Below, piece by piece: positions 1-9,314 of a stretch of DNA of 34,325 nt. The notes below the pieces were generated by a model that was given only the letters and a program-made list of their open reading frames with translations, made no database searches and was not told the origin of the DNA. The position numbers were made by a program, and so were the translations under genes. Positions within the stretch are counted from its first letter, which is position 1, and every line of letters starts with the position of its first letter. Where the stretch lies: assembly GCA_034664425.1 (NCBI GenBank), contig JAXDHR010000222.1:1-34325 (forward strand). The letters run 5' to 3'. This DNA comes from DATBDM01 sp034664425. Its GTDB lineage: Bacteria; Actinomycetota; Thermoleophilia; Solirubrobacterales; Solirubrobacteraceae.

Positions 1-755
1 TGCCCGACGTCGTTGAAGATCTGGATCGGCATCGAGTTCATGCGGCCGCCGAGGCCGAACGTCGTGCCGAAGACGATCGCGGCGGTGAACAGCAGCGGGG
101 CGGTCTCGCCCGCCGCACGGGCCACGGAGAGCAGCGAGCCGGTGACGAGACCGGGCGCGGCGGTCGGGAGCACCACGCGCAGCACGATCCGCCAGCGCGG
201 CGCGCCGAGCGCGTGGGCGGCCTCGCGCAGCGAGTCCGGGACGAGCTGGAGCACGACCTCCGAGGACCGCGTGACCACCGGGAGCATCAGCAGCGACAGC
301 GCGATCGAGCCCTTCCAGGCCGCGTAGCCCTGGCCGGCGAAGCCGATCACGAGCACGATGTAGACGAACAGGCCGAAGACGATCGACGGCACGCCCGTCA
401 TCACGTCGACGAAGTAGCGCACGACGCTCGCGAAGCGGCTCTTGCGGCCGTACTCGACGAGGTAGAGCGCGACGCCGATGCCGATCGGGACCGAGATCAG
501 CGTCGCGAGCGCGACCATCTCGATCGTCCCGAGGATCGCCGACTTGATCCCGCCCGGGTCGCCGATGAAGGCGCCGGTCGGGTCGGAGGCGAAGAAGTGC
601 CAGGAGATCGCGCCGAGCCCGCGCTCGAGCAGGTAGTAGACGACCAGCACGAGCGGGACGAGCGCGATCAGCGTGGCCGTGGCCAGGAGGCCGCGGGCCA
701 GCTTGTCCTTGCGCCGGCGGTGCGCGGAGATCGGGGCGAGGATCGCGGCGCTCAT
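1..755 (-). CDS. pstA: Phosphate ABC transporter permease PstA (3' end beyond window)
   Basis: Inner-membrane permease subunit of the high-affinity phosphate importer PstSCAB. It forms the channel with PstC and couples to the PstB ATPase. About 251 residues are present and the C-terminus lies off the left edge. A basic N-terminus is followed by a first membrane helix at about residues 25-45. The family hallmarks PSIVFGLFVY and, near the edge, ARAAGETAPLLFTA are both readable, as is the EAA-loop region REAAHALGAPRW that contacts the ATPase. The ATG at 755 overlaps the stop of pstC as ATGA, so the two are translationally coupled. pstB is expected just outside the window. PstA rather than a second PstC is supported by the ARAAGETAPLLFTA motif and the gene order. 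Confidence 0.95.
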   Translation of the reverse strand, partial: MSAAILAPISAHRRRKDKLARGLLATATLIALVPLVLVVYYLLERGLGAISWHFFASDPTGAFIGDPGGIKSAILGTIEMVALATLISVPIGIGVALYLVEYGRKSRFASVVRYFVDVMTGVPSIVFGLFVYIVLVIGFAGQGYAAWKGSIALSLLMLPVVTRSSEVVLQLVPDSLREAAHALGAPRWRIVLRVVLPTAAPGLVTGSLLSVARAAGETAPLLFTAAIVFGTTFGLGGRMNSMPIQIFNDVG

Positions 756-1741
756 GTGGTCGCTCCCGCGCGCTTGCGCTGACCGCGCACCACGAAGGCG
801 CGGGCGAGGATGTTGACGAGCAGCGTGAGCACGAAGAGCACGAGACCGGCGGCGATCAGCGCGGCGCGGTGCAGCGGGTCGTTCGCCGCCTCGCCGAACT
901 CGTTGGCGATCACGGCGGCCAGCGTGTAGCCCTGCGAGAAGATCGTCCCCCCGATCTGCGGGGCGTTGCCGATGACCAGCGTGACGGCGATCGTCTCGCC
1001 GATCGCGCGGCCGAGGCCGAGCATCGCCGCGCCCGTGATGCCGGCGCGCGAGTAGGGCAGCACGGCGATCCGGATCATCTCCCAGCGTGTCGCGCCGAGG
1101 GCGAGCGCCGCTTCCTTGTCGCCGTCGGGGACGGTGGCGAGCACCTCGCGGCTGATCGCGCACACGATCGGCAGGATCATGATCGCGAGGATCAGGCCCG
1201 CGATGAAGTAGTTGGGGCCGGCGACGTCGGCGCCGACGAACGGGATGAAGTCGAACGTGCGGCCGAACCACTCCTCGGCCGGCTTCAGGCGCGGGATCAG
1301 GACGAACACGCCCCAGAGCCCGTAGACGACCGAGGGCACGGCGGCCAGCAGCTCGACGAGCACCGTGAGCGGGCCGCGCATCCGGCGCGGGCTGAGCTCG
1401 GTGAGGTAGACGGCGGTGGCGACCGCGACCGGGACGCCGATGATCAGCGCGATCACCGAGGTGATCAGCGTGCCGACGACGAGCGGGAGCGCGCCGTAGA
1501 TCGCGCGCGAGACGTCCCAGTTGTTATCGAGCGCGAAGTGCAGGACACCGAACTTCGACAGCGCGGGGTCGGCCTCGATGATCAGCCGGACGAAGAAGAA
1601 GGCGATCAGGACGAGGATCCCGGCCGCCAGGGCGGTCAGGATCCAGCGCAGCGCGCGGTCGGGCAGCCGTGCCCGCAGCGGCCGCTCCAGGACGGAGCGG
1701 CCGCTGCGGGCGATCGAGCTGGGTGGGGCCTCTACGGCCAT
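752..1741 (-). CDS. pstC: Phosphate ABC transporter permease PstC
   Basis: Membrane permease partner of PstA in the phosphate importer. 329 residues, full length for the family. A basic cytoplasmic N-terminus of about 30 residues precedes the first helix (WILTALAAGILVLIAFFFV). A helix block with VELLAAVPSVVYGLWG follows, then the EAA-type loop KEAALALGATRWEMI that docks on PstB. Near the C-terminus GRAIGETIAVTLVIGN is the PstC form of the conserved permease signature. The ATG at 1741 lies 7 nt after the pstS stop and the TGA overlaps the pstA start, so pstS-pstC-pstA form one transcription unit on the minus strand. Confidence 0.96.
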   Translation of the reverse strand: MAVEAPPSSIARSGRSVLERPLRARLPDRALRWILTALAAGILVLIAFFFVRLIIEADPALSKFGVLHFALDNNWDVSRAIYGALPLVVGTLITSVIALIIGVPVAVATAVYLTELSPRRMRGPLTVLVELLAAVPSVVYGLWGVFVLIPRLKPAEEWFGRTFDFIPFVGADVAGPNYFIAGLILAIMILPIVCAISREVLATVPDGDKEAALALGATRWEMIRIAVLPYSRAGITGAAMLGLGRAIGETIAVTLVIGNAPQIGGTIFSQGYTLAAVIANEFGEAANDPLHRAALIAAGLVLFVLTLLVNILARAFVVRGQRKRAGATT

Positions 1742-1748
1742 GCTGCGA

Positions 1749-2867
1749 TCAGGCCCCCAGCGAGCTTCCGTTGCAGGTGAGCGAGCTCGCGGCCTGCTGG
1801 GACTTCGAGAGCAGCGCGCTGGGCAGCTTCGCGTACTTGAGCTGCGCGAGCTGAGTCTGTCCGTCGCCGAGCACGTACTTGATGAACGCGCCCATCGCCT
1901 TGGCGTCGCCCTGCTTCATGCCGAGGGCCTTGCAGGGGTCCTTGTAGGTGTCGATGAACGTCTGCGAGGCGATCGGGTATGCCGTCTTGCCCGGCGCGTC
2001 GATCGTCGAGACGCCGAGGTCCGACGGGATCGTCAGGCCGTCGCCCGCCGCCGACGTCGACGCGAGCGTCGGGGCGATGAAGGCGCCCGACCTGTTCTTG
2101 ACCGATGCGTAGGTGAAGCCGTTGGCGAGCGCGTAGGCCTGCTCGACGTAGCCGATCGAGTTGTCGGTCTGCTTGATCGCCGCGGCGACGCCGTCGTTGC
2201 CCTTCGCGCCGGTGCCGGTCGGCCACTTGACGGTCTTGTCGGCGCCGACGGAGCTCTTCCACGTCGGGCTGTAGGCCGACAGGAACGTCGTGAAGCCCTT
2301 CGTCGTGCCGGAGTCATCGGAGCGATGGACCACGGTGATCTTGGCCCCGGGGAGCTTCACGCCGGCGTTGAGCTTGGCGATCGCCGGATCGTTCCACGTG
2401 GTGATCTTGCCGAGGAAGATGTTGGCCAGCGTCGGGCCGTCGAGCTTGAGGCCCGACTTCAGGCCGCTGACGTTGTAGGACGCCGTGATCGCGCCGAAGA
2501 AGACCGGGATCTGGACCGGGCTGCCCTTCTTGAGCGTGGCCTTGTCGGCCGGGGCGAGCGCCGGATCGGAGCCCGCGAACTGCGCGGTGCCCTGGGCGAG
2601 CGCGGCGACGCCGGCGCCCGAGCCGACCGGCTGGAAGTTGACGGTGACCCCCTGGCCCTTCAGCTGGGAGCCGAACTGCTGGTAGACCGGGGCGGCGAAC
2701 GTCGAGCCGGCGCCGTTGACGGTGCCGCTGACCTTCGCGGAGTTGGAGCCCGAGGACGAGCTGCCGGAGGAGGAGCTGTTGCTCGTGCTGCTGCTGCCGC
2801 ACGCAGCCGCTCCGACGACCAGCGCGGCCGAGGCGGCCAGCGCGGTCAGGAGGCGATTGGTTCTCAT
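1749..2867 (-). CDS. pstS: Phosphate-binding lipoprotein PstS
   Basis: Extracytoplasmic phosphate receptor that delivers phosphate to PstCA. 372 residues from the ATG at 2867, chosen because a strong ribosome-binding sequence (AAGGAAGGG) lies just upstream. An in-frame ATG at 2882 would place that sequence inside the gene. The N-terminus is a lipoprotein signal: basic MRTNR, hydrophobic stretch, then GAAAC as lipobox, with a Ser/Asn-rich linker after the Cys. Phosphate-ligand loops are visible as GAGSTFAAPVYQQF, GSGAGVAAL with FAGSDPAL, and RSDDSGTTKGF. It is the first transporter gene after the stand-alone winged-helix gene. A PHO-box-like repeat sits about 90 nt upstream inside the 3' end of that gene. 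Confidence 0.96.
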   Translation of the reverse strand: MRTNRLLTALAASAALVVGAAACGSSSTSNSSSSGSSSSGSNSAKVSGTVNGAGSTFAAPVYQQFGSQLKGQGVTVNFQPVGSGAGVAALAQGTAQFAGSDPALAPADKATLKKGSPVQIPVFFGAITASYNVSGLKSGLKLDGPTLANIFLGKITTWNDPAIAKLNAGVKLPGAKITVVHRSDDSGTTKGFTTFLSAYSPTWKSSVGADKTVKWPTGTGAKGNDGVAAAIKQTDNSIGYVEQAYALANGFTYASVKNRSGAFIAPTLASTSAAGDGLTIPSDLGVSTIDAPGKTAYPIASQTFIDTYKDPCKALGMKQGDAKAMGAFIKYVLGDGQTQLAQLKYAKLPSALLSKSQQAASSLTCNGSSLGA

Positions 2868-2937
2868 CGACCCTTCCTTCATGTGCTTCGTTGAATGGGA
2901 GCGACGGTGAGGCTGGCAACGCATGACCGCCAGCCTG

Positions 2938-3297
2938 TTACCGACTCGTCGCCGTGCTGTGAAAAGGGTGTGAAGACTCCGGTGCGAACCGGTAGCCGAA
3001 CCCGAAATGGGTGTGGATGAACCGCGAGTCCGGCAGCACCGTGCCGAGCTTGGTCCGCAGCTTGTGGACGTACACGTCCACCGAGCGATCCGAGCTGCGC
3101 ATGGGCGTTCCCCAGACGGTCTCGTAGAGCTCCTCACGCGAGATGATGCGATCGGGGCGACGTGCCAGCGCCGCGAGCAGCTCGAGCTCGCGCACCGACA
3201 GGGCGAGCGTGCGCCCGCCGGCGACGGCGAGGTATTCCGATGGCCGGATCTCGAGCGCTCCGGCCCTGATGGTCTCCCCGGTGGTGATCATCTGCAT
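2938..3297 (-). CDS. Receiver-less OmpR/PhoB-type winged-helix DNA-binding protein
   Basis: Probable transcription factor of the phosphate operon. The 119 residues are almost entirely a Trans_reg_C winged helix. A beta-rich N-terminal part is followed by LSVRELELLAALARRP (helix 1), ISREELYETVWG (helix 2), SDRSVDVYVHKLRTKLG (recognition helix) and FIHTHFGFGYRFAP (C-terminal hairpin). The usual N-terminal receiver domain with its phosphorylatable Asp is absent. It cannot have been lost to a frameshift next door, because upstream lies a short regulatory gap and then a divergent gene. It sits 70 nt upstream of pstS on the same strand and four PHO-box-like repeats precede it, so autoregulation is likely. 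ATG at 3297 is used; ATG at 3291 is possible. How it senses phosphate is unknown, but the divergent DUF47 protein is a candidate partner. Confidence 0.85.
   Translation of the reverse strand: MQMITTGETIRAGALEIRPSEYLAVAGGRTLALSVRELELLAALARRPDRIISREELYETVWGTPMRSSDRSVDVYVHKLRTKLGTVLPDSRFIHTHFGFGYRFAPESSHPFHSTATSR
2954..2975 (-). promoter_or_regulatory. PHO-box-like direct repeat upstream of pstS
   Basis: On the minus strand two 11-nt units run head to tail: CTTCACACCCT (2975-2965) and TTTCACAGCAC (2964-2954). They match the TTCAC core and 11-nt period of the larger box at 3328-3371. They lie inside the last codons of the winged-helix gene, about 90 nt before the pstS start. A possible -10 (TAACAG, 2940-2935) follows 13 nt downstream. 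Site assignment is by pattern only. Confidence 0.55.
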
Positions 3298-3327
3298 CGC
3301 CGTTCACGATGCCTCGGCCCTGCCGGG

Positions 3328-3371
3328 CCGCGGTTACCGCGCGGTGAACTCGCTGTGAAGCGGTTGTGAAC
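3328..3371 (-). promoter_or_regulatory. PHO box: four 11-nt direct repeats between regulator and DUF47 gene
   Basis: Read on the minus strand the units are GTTCACAACCG (3371-3361), CTTCACAGCGA (3360-3350), GTTCACCGCGC (3349-3339) and a weaker GGTAACCGCGG (3338-3328). The period is exactly 11 nt. This is the layout of PhoP/PhoB operators, with GTTCAC-type units as in Streptomyces PHO boxes. The downstream edge lies 16 nt before a possible -10 (CATCGT, 3311-3306) of the winged-helix gene, where an activator would replace the -35. On the other side it ends 26 nt before the -10 of the DUF47 gene. Confidence 0.75.
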
Positions 3372-3397
3372 AGGTCGCCCTGCCGCCGCCGCGGGGT

Positions 3398-3403
3398 TAC
3401 CGT
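3398..3403 (+). promoter_or_regulatory. -10 box TACCGT of the DUF47 gene
   Basis: TACCGT fits TAnnnT and ends 7 nt before the GTG at 3411, so the transcript would be leaderless. This spacing supports the GTG start. Confidence 0.5.
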
Positions 3404-3410
3404 CGGTGGG

Positions 3411-4046
3411 GTGAGGCCCAGCACCCGGCCCAAGCCGGACCGCGAGATGCTCGCGCTCTTCGAGGCGGCGGGCGACAACAACGCCCGTGCCTGCGTGCTG
3501 CTGCGCGACCTGCTGGCGGGGTTCCCGGAGCAGGCGGAGCTCGCCACCGCGATCCGCGACCGCGAGCACGAGGGAGACCGCCTCGCACACGAGATGCTCC
3601 TGCGCCTGGCCGACCACGGGGCGCGTGCCTGCGCGCTCGAGGCCACTGACGTCCACGCGCTCACGGGGGCGCTCGACGACGTCGTCGACTTCGCCGAGGA
3701 GGCGGCCGACCAGCTCGGGCTCTACGGCGTCGAGGCGACGACGGTGCAGTCGCTGGAGATGGCCGAGGTGCTCGTGCTCGCCGCCCGCGAGGTCCTCGCC
3801 GCCCTTCGCGACCTCAGCGAGGGCAACGACCTCAGCGGTCGCCTGGTCGAGATCCACCGGCTCGAGAACCAGGCCGACCGGATCGTCCGCGGCGCGGTCG
3901 CGACGCTCTTCGCCCAGGGCATCGATCCCATGGTCGTGATCCGCTGGAAGGCGATCTACGACACCCTCGAGGCCGCGGTCGACGCGTGCGAGACGGTCGC
4001 GAACGTGCTCGAGGGCATCGCCCTCAAGCAGGCCGCCGGGCACTGA
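3411..4046 (+). CDS. DUF47 / PhoU-divergent family protein
   Basis: Cytoplasmic all-helical protein of the PhoU-like DUF47 family, whose members usually partner phosphate transporters or their regulators. 211 residues from GTG 3411, the family's usual length. An in-frame GTG at 3366 is rejected because it lies inside the PHO box. Two PhoU-type metal-binding motifs of the E-x-x-x-D kind are visible, around HEGDRLAHEML (about residue 50) and LENQADRIVRGAV (about residue 150). It opens with the typical PKPDREMLALFEAAGDN. The gene is divergent from the winged-helix/pst operon and shares its PHO box. No Pit transporter, the common DUF47 neighbour, is present, so a role in Pst signalling is inferred. 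Confidence 0.88.
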   Translation: MRPSTRPKPDREMLALFEAAGDNNARACVLLRDLLAGFPEQAELATAIRDREHEGDRLAHEMLLRLADHGARACALEATDVHALTGALDDVVDFAEEAADQLGLYGVEATTVQSLEMAEVLVLAAREVLAALRDLSEGNDLSGRLVEIHRLENQADRIVRGAVATLFAQGIDPMVVIRWKAIYDTLEAAVDACETVANVLEGIALKQAAGH

Positions 4047-4088
4047 GTCCCGGCGACCCGCTGCGGGCGGCGTCTACGGGGCCGGGAC
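4047..4088. terminator. Possible bidirectional terminator hairpin
   Basis: Between the convergent stops at 4046 and 4074. GTCCCGGC (4047-4054) pairs with GCCGGGAC (4081-4088), with a nested CCCG/CGGG hairpin inside. There is no T-tract, so intrinsic termination is uncertain. Confidence 0.3.
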
Positions 4089-5147
4089 CGCGGTGCGGTT
4101 GGCCGGCACCATCTGCGGCTGGTAGGAGAACACCTCGCGGCTCGAGGGATCGACCGTGACCTTGAGCCAGTGGACGTCGTTGTCGCCGTTCTCCTGGTGG
4201 TCGCCGAAGGTCTCCACGCGCGTGAAGTTCTCCAGGCGCTGCCCCTTCGCGTCCAGGAAGGGCTTGTCGATGCGGAAGTAGTGCGAGTCGCCGTGGACGA
4301 GGTCGACCGGCTTGCGGAACGCGATCGTCTCGTCGCGCAGCGCGCTGAGGATCGGCTGGTAGCCATCGGGCTCCCCGTCGCTCTCGGACAGCGTCTTGGG
4401 ATCGCGTACCGGCGCGCGCGTGCCGTCGCTCGCGTCCCAGCCCGGGTCGGCCTGCCAGATGATCATCACCGCGGCGGAGTGCTGCTTGCGCGCCTCGTCG
4501 AAGGTGCCGTGCAGCCAGTCGATGTCCGCCGCGTTGCGTGCGGCGTACTCGGACGGATCGGGTGCGTCGCCGCAGAGGTTGTTGCACGACCCCTGCACGT
4601 TGACCGTCGCGTAGGTCACGTGGCCGTAGCTCCAGCGCCGGTTCTCGACGTAGGGCGCATGCTGCACCTCGAGCCGAGCCGGGTGCTGGCCGAGCGAGTC
4701 CGGCGTGGAGAAGAAGACCTTGCGCTCGAAGGCGAGCCGCTCGTTGGCGTTGTAGCCACCGGCCGAGGCGCGATCGCAGTCGGTCCAGTCGTTGTCGCCC
4801 GGGGTGTAGATCGCCGGCGCGTCGAGCGTGTTCAGGCTCGCCTTGAAGTCGTAGTACTTGTCGTCCGAGCAGGTCGAGCTGCCGTCCTTGAGGTCGCCGT
4901 CGTGGGCGGAGAAGGCCAGCTTCTGCCGGTTCATGTCGGCGATCAGGTTCGGCACACCCGTCGTCTTCTGGACGTAGGTGGTGTCGCTGTTGCCGTTGGC
5001 GTAGGGGAGGTCGCCCCAGAGCCCGATGGCATACGAGCTCGAGCGATGCTGTGCGTGGAAGCCGTGGCCCGAGGTCGCCAGGCCGGCGGTGGCGGTGGCG
5101 GCCGCCGCGAGGAGCGCGGCCGCGATGGGGATCGTGAGTCTGCGCAT
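4074..5147 (-). CDS. Secreted calcineurin-like metallophosphoesterase
   Basis: Probable exported phosphatase or phosphodiesterase of the calcineurin-like fold with a dinuclear metal site. 357 residues. An N-terminal signal peptide (basic MRRL, then an Ala-rich hydrophobic stretch to about residue 25) directs export. Metal-ligand motifs appear in order: GLWGDLPY (Asp46), HDGDLKDG (Asp85), PGDNDW (about 117-121, replacing the usual GNHE), and VHGDSHYF near residue 300 (replacing GHxH). Several Cys residues suggest disulfides. It is convergent with the DUF47 gene and close to the pst genes, so phosphate scavenging from organic phosphates is inferred. No clear PHO box was found upstream. The substrate cannot be told from sequence. 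Confidence 0.8.
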   Translation of the reverse strand: MRRLTIPIAAALLAAAATATAGLATSGHGFHAQHRSSSYAIGLWGDLPYANGNSDTTYVQKTTGVPNLIADMNRQKLAFSAHDGDLKDGSSTCSDDKYYDFKASLNTLDAPAIYTPGDNDWTDCDRASAGGYNANERLAFERKVFFSTPDSLGQHPARLEVQHAPYVENRRWSYGHVTYATVNVQGSCNNLCGDAPDPSEYAARNAADIDWLHGTFDEARKQHSAAVMIIWQADPGWDASDGTRAPVRDPKTLSESDGEPDGYQPILSALRDETIAFRKPVDLVHGDSHYFRIDKPFLDAKGQRLENFTRVETFGDHQENGDNDVHWLKVTVDPSSREVFSYQPQMVPANRTAVPAP

Positions 5148-5214
5148 GGCCCGCTGGGGTCTACTCCCGCGCGGGTCGCCGGTTGTTGCGCGGCGGTGAC
5201 CGCTGAGGCGTGGG

Positions 5215-6603
5215 TCAGCGGATCGGCACCAGACGCGGGTGGCCGGTGCTCAGCCGGTCCGGCGCCAGCGTGTACAACCGCACCCAGTGCGCGCGTCCGC
5301 GGAAGAACGGCAAGCGCTGGTCCGGGCCTAGAACGACGCGGAACCGGGTGCCGCCGGCGCCTGGGACGCCGAGTCCCGCGACGGCGGACGCCGGCTTGCG
5401 CGTACGGCTCGCGAGCGCGAAGAACATGGCCCGCCGCACAGGGACGTCGGTGCGCCAGGACACGACGATGCGCGCCCCGACGCGATGCGCGCTGAGGTGG
5501 CGGACCACGGGAGGCGGGCGACGGACGACGACCGTCGACGCGGTTGCGCTGGTCGCCGTGCTCCCGGACGGCATGCTCGCCCGCGCGAGCAGCTGCACCC
5601 GTCGGCCCGAGGGCGTGCCGAATCCGCCGCGGCCCGGGGGAACGACGAGCCGCGTCCAGCGCCCGCCGGGCAGCGCGCGGCTGAGGGCGCGGCCGCGCGC
5701 GCGATCGTCCGCGCCGCCGCGGGCGAAGTCCTCGGTCCACGCCAGCCCGACGCTGCCATCGGCGGTCGCGAACGGGACGGCGCCCTCGGCGCCCAGGACC
5801 GGGCTGCCATAGCCCCGCGCGCGACCCAGCCCGGTGGTGACCGTGCCGGGTCGCGAGCCGCGCGACCGGCCGCCCGTCGCGCGCGGTGGCGACGAAGGCG
5901 ACGGCCGCGCGGCCGTCGCCGACCAGCACCGGATGCCGAGCGGTGTCGTCGTCGCGGACGGGTGGTTCGTCGTCGGTGAGGGTGAGGTCAGCGCCGTGGT
6001 AGGCCGCGTGTCCTCCGAGCCGGCGCGGCGCGGCGAACGTCGCCCCGGCGGCACTGCGCACCGTCGCGTAGAGCGGCGCGGCGTCGTCGCAACACGCGCG
6101 GTAGGTGACGATCGCCGCGCCATCGTCGCCGACGGCCGGCGGTCCGGTGTCGGCGAGGCCGATCGCGGCGATCCGCTGCACGCGCGCGAAGGCCGGCGCG
6201 CCCGGCGCGCGCTCCGCGATCGTGAGGCGCGCGATACCCCCGATCGCGAGCAGCGTGCGCCCGTTCGCCGCCACCGCGAGCCGGGGGCCGGCCCCCTCGG
6301 CGAGCGCCGGGATCGCCTGCGGCGCCCCGACGCGCGCGGTCACGGGACCGTGGGAGACCAGGACCGGGCTGGTGCCGTGGCGCGACGGCCCGACCCACGC
6401 GACCGTTGCCTCGCCGTGGCGGTCGAGCGCGACCCCGACGCCAGACCCCGAGTCGATCAGCGGCAGCCGCGTCCGCTGCAGCGTCCTGGGTCGAGACCGG
6501 CTTCCGGCCGACCGACTTCGCGGAGGCCGTCCGCGTCGCTTCCCGCCGGCGGCCGCCCGACGGCCCCGCAGGGATCGTATGGGGCGACGCTCAGGAAAAG
6601 CAA
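5215..6603 (-). pseudogene. Frameshifted secreted beta-propeller-like protein
   Basis: A coherent protein can be read only by changing frame. The middle part (about 6480-5850) shows propeller-like repeats such as VGVALDRHGEATVAWVG, PRLAVAANGRTLLAIGG, PPAVGDDGAAIVTYRA and HPVLVGDGRAAVAFVA. The end (about 5850-5215) continues in another frame with AVPFATADGSVGLAWTEDF and a fibronectin-like tail (HRVGARIVVSWRT). The first switch is needed at about 5846-5851 (one extra base in a CCC/GGG context). A second is probable at about 6483-6492, because the middle frame has no start codon. The 5' end would then begin near a TTG at 6603. Either a decayed gene or assembly errors. The function is unknown; repeat type and context suggest a secreted surface protein. 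Confidence 0.55.
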
Positions 6604-6608
6604 AGCGC

Positions 6609-8510
<1,902 letters not shown>

Positions 8511-8517
8511 GTCATCG

Positions 8518-8523
8518 AGGATA
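8518..8523 (-). promoter_or_regulatory. -10 box TATCCT of the ABC-F gene
   Basis: TATCCT on the minus strand ends 7 nt before the GTG at 8510, predicting a leaderless mRNA. It lies inside the 19 nt separating the two divergent start codons. Confidence 0.5.
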
Positions 8524-8529
8524 GGCGGC

Positions 8530-9204
8530 ATGACCGCGTTCGGAACCGATCCGGAGCTCGAGGAGCTCTATGTCCCCGAGCGTGGGCTGACCGCGGTCCC
8601 CGCCGACCTCCCGGAGCGGCTGCCGCGGCTGCGGATCCTCGACCTCGGCCACAACCGGCTGGCGTCCGTTCCGGCCTCGCTCGGGGCGCTGCGCGCGCTC
8701 GACGTGCTCTACCTGCACGACAATGCGCTGACCTGCGTGCCCGCGGCGCTCGGCGGGCTCGAGCGCCTGACGCTGCTGACCCTGCAGGAGAACCGGCTCG
8801 CGGCGGTGCCGCCGCAGTTGGGCGACCTCGCGGCCCTGATCGAGCTCAAGCTGGCCGACAACGCGCTGAGCGAGCTGCCGCGCGAGCTCGGCCGGCTGCG
8901 CGCGCTGCGCGAGCTGCATCTGCGCGGAAACCGGCTCGAGGCGGTCCCGGCGGAGCTGGGCGCGCTCCGCGACCTGCGCCACCTCGACCTGCGCGGCAAC
9001 CGCCTGACGACGCTCCCGGAGTCCTTCGCCGCGCTGCGGCGGCTACGGGTGCTCGACCTGCGCGCCAACCCGCTCGAGCGGCTGCCCGACGGGCTCGGCG
9101 AGCTGACGGCCCTCGAGAAGCTCGACCTCCGCTGGACGGGCTACGCGCCGCCGCCGGGGCTGCTCGAACGCCTGCGCGGCTCGGGCTGCGTCGTCCGGCT
9201 GTGA
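8530..9204 (+). CDS. Leucine-rich repeat protein
   Basis: 224-residue protein built almost wholly of leucine-rich repeats of exactly 23 residues, pattern LxxLDLxxNxLxxLPxxLGxLxx. About eight to nine units run from residue 8 to the end, for example LRILDLGHNRLASVP, LDVLYLHDNALTCVP and LRHLDLRGNRLTTLP. There is no signal peptide, membrane segment or attached enzymatic domain, so a cytoplasmic protein-binding scaffold is likely. ATG 8530 follows a weak GAGG. The gene diverges from the ABC-F gene with a 19-nt gap. The family is diverse and the partner cannot be inferred. Confidence 0.88.
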   Translation: MTAFGTDPELEELYVPERGLTAVPADLPERLPRLRILDLGHNRLASVPASLGALRALDVLYLHDNALTCVPAALGGLERLTLLTLQENRLAAVPPQLGDLAALIELKLADNALSELPRELGRLRALRELHLRGNRLEAVPAELGALRDLRHLDLRGNRLTTLPESFAALRRLRVLDLRANPLERLPDGLGELTALEKLDLRWTGYAPPPGLLERLRGSGCVVRL

Positions 9205-9224
9205 GCCGGTGCGCAGGCGGCGGC

Positions 9225-9281
9225 GGCAGCGCCGGGCGTTTCCGTTCCCTGTGACCGCAAACGCGCCCAGCGCCACCTGCC
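9225..9281. terminator. Imperfect hairpin after the LRR gene
   Basis: The arm at 9225-9241 (GGCAGCGCCGGGCGTTT) pairs imperfectly with 9259-9281 (AAACGCGCCC at its start and CCTGCC at its end) around a 17-nt loop. It starts 20 nt after the LRR stop. No T-tract, so termination is only a suggestion. Confidence 0.3.
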
Positions 9282-9299
9282 AAGCGCTGAGCGAGCCAC

Positions 9300-9305
9300 T
9301 ATCCT
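9300..9305 (+). promoter_or_regulatory. -10 box TATCCT of the small membrane protein gene
   Basis: TATCCT ends 9 nt before the ATG at 9315, consistent with a leaderless or very short-leader transcript. Confidence 0.45.
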
Positions 9306-9314
9306 CCCGAAGCG

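Noticed and set aside
3366..3410. Upstream in-frame GTG at 3366 as start of the DUF47 protein
   Set aside because: It lies inside the PHO-box repeat and upstream of the -10 box, and the added residues do not fit the family.
5148..5214. PHO box before the metallophosphoesterase
   Set aside because: Only one GGTCACC-like unit, no second core at 11-nt spacing.
8511..8531. ATG at 8531 as start of the ABC-F protein
   Set aside because: It would place the TATCCT box within the gene and overlap the ATG of the divergent LRR gene.
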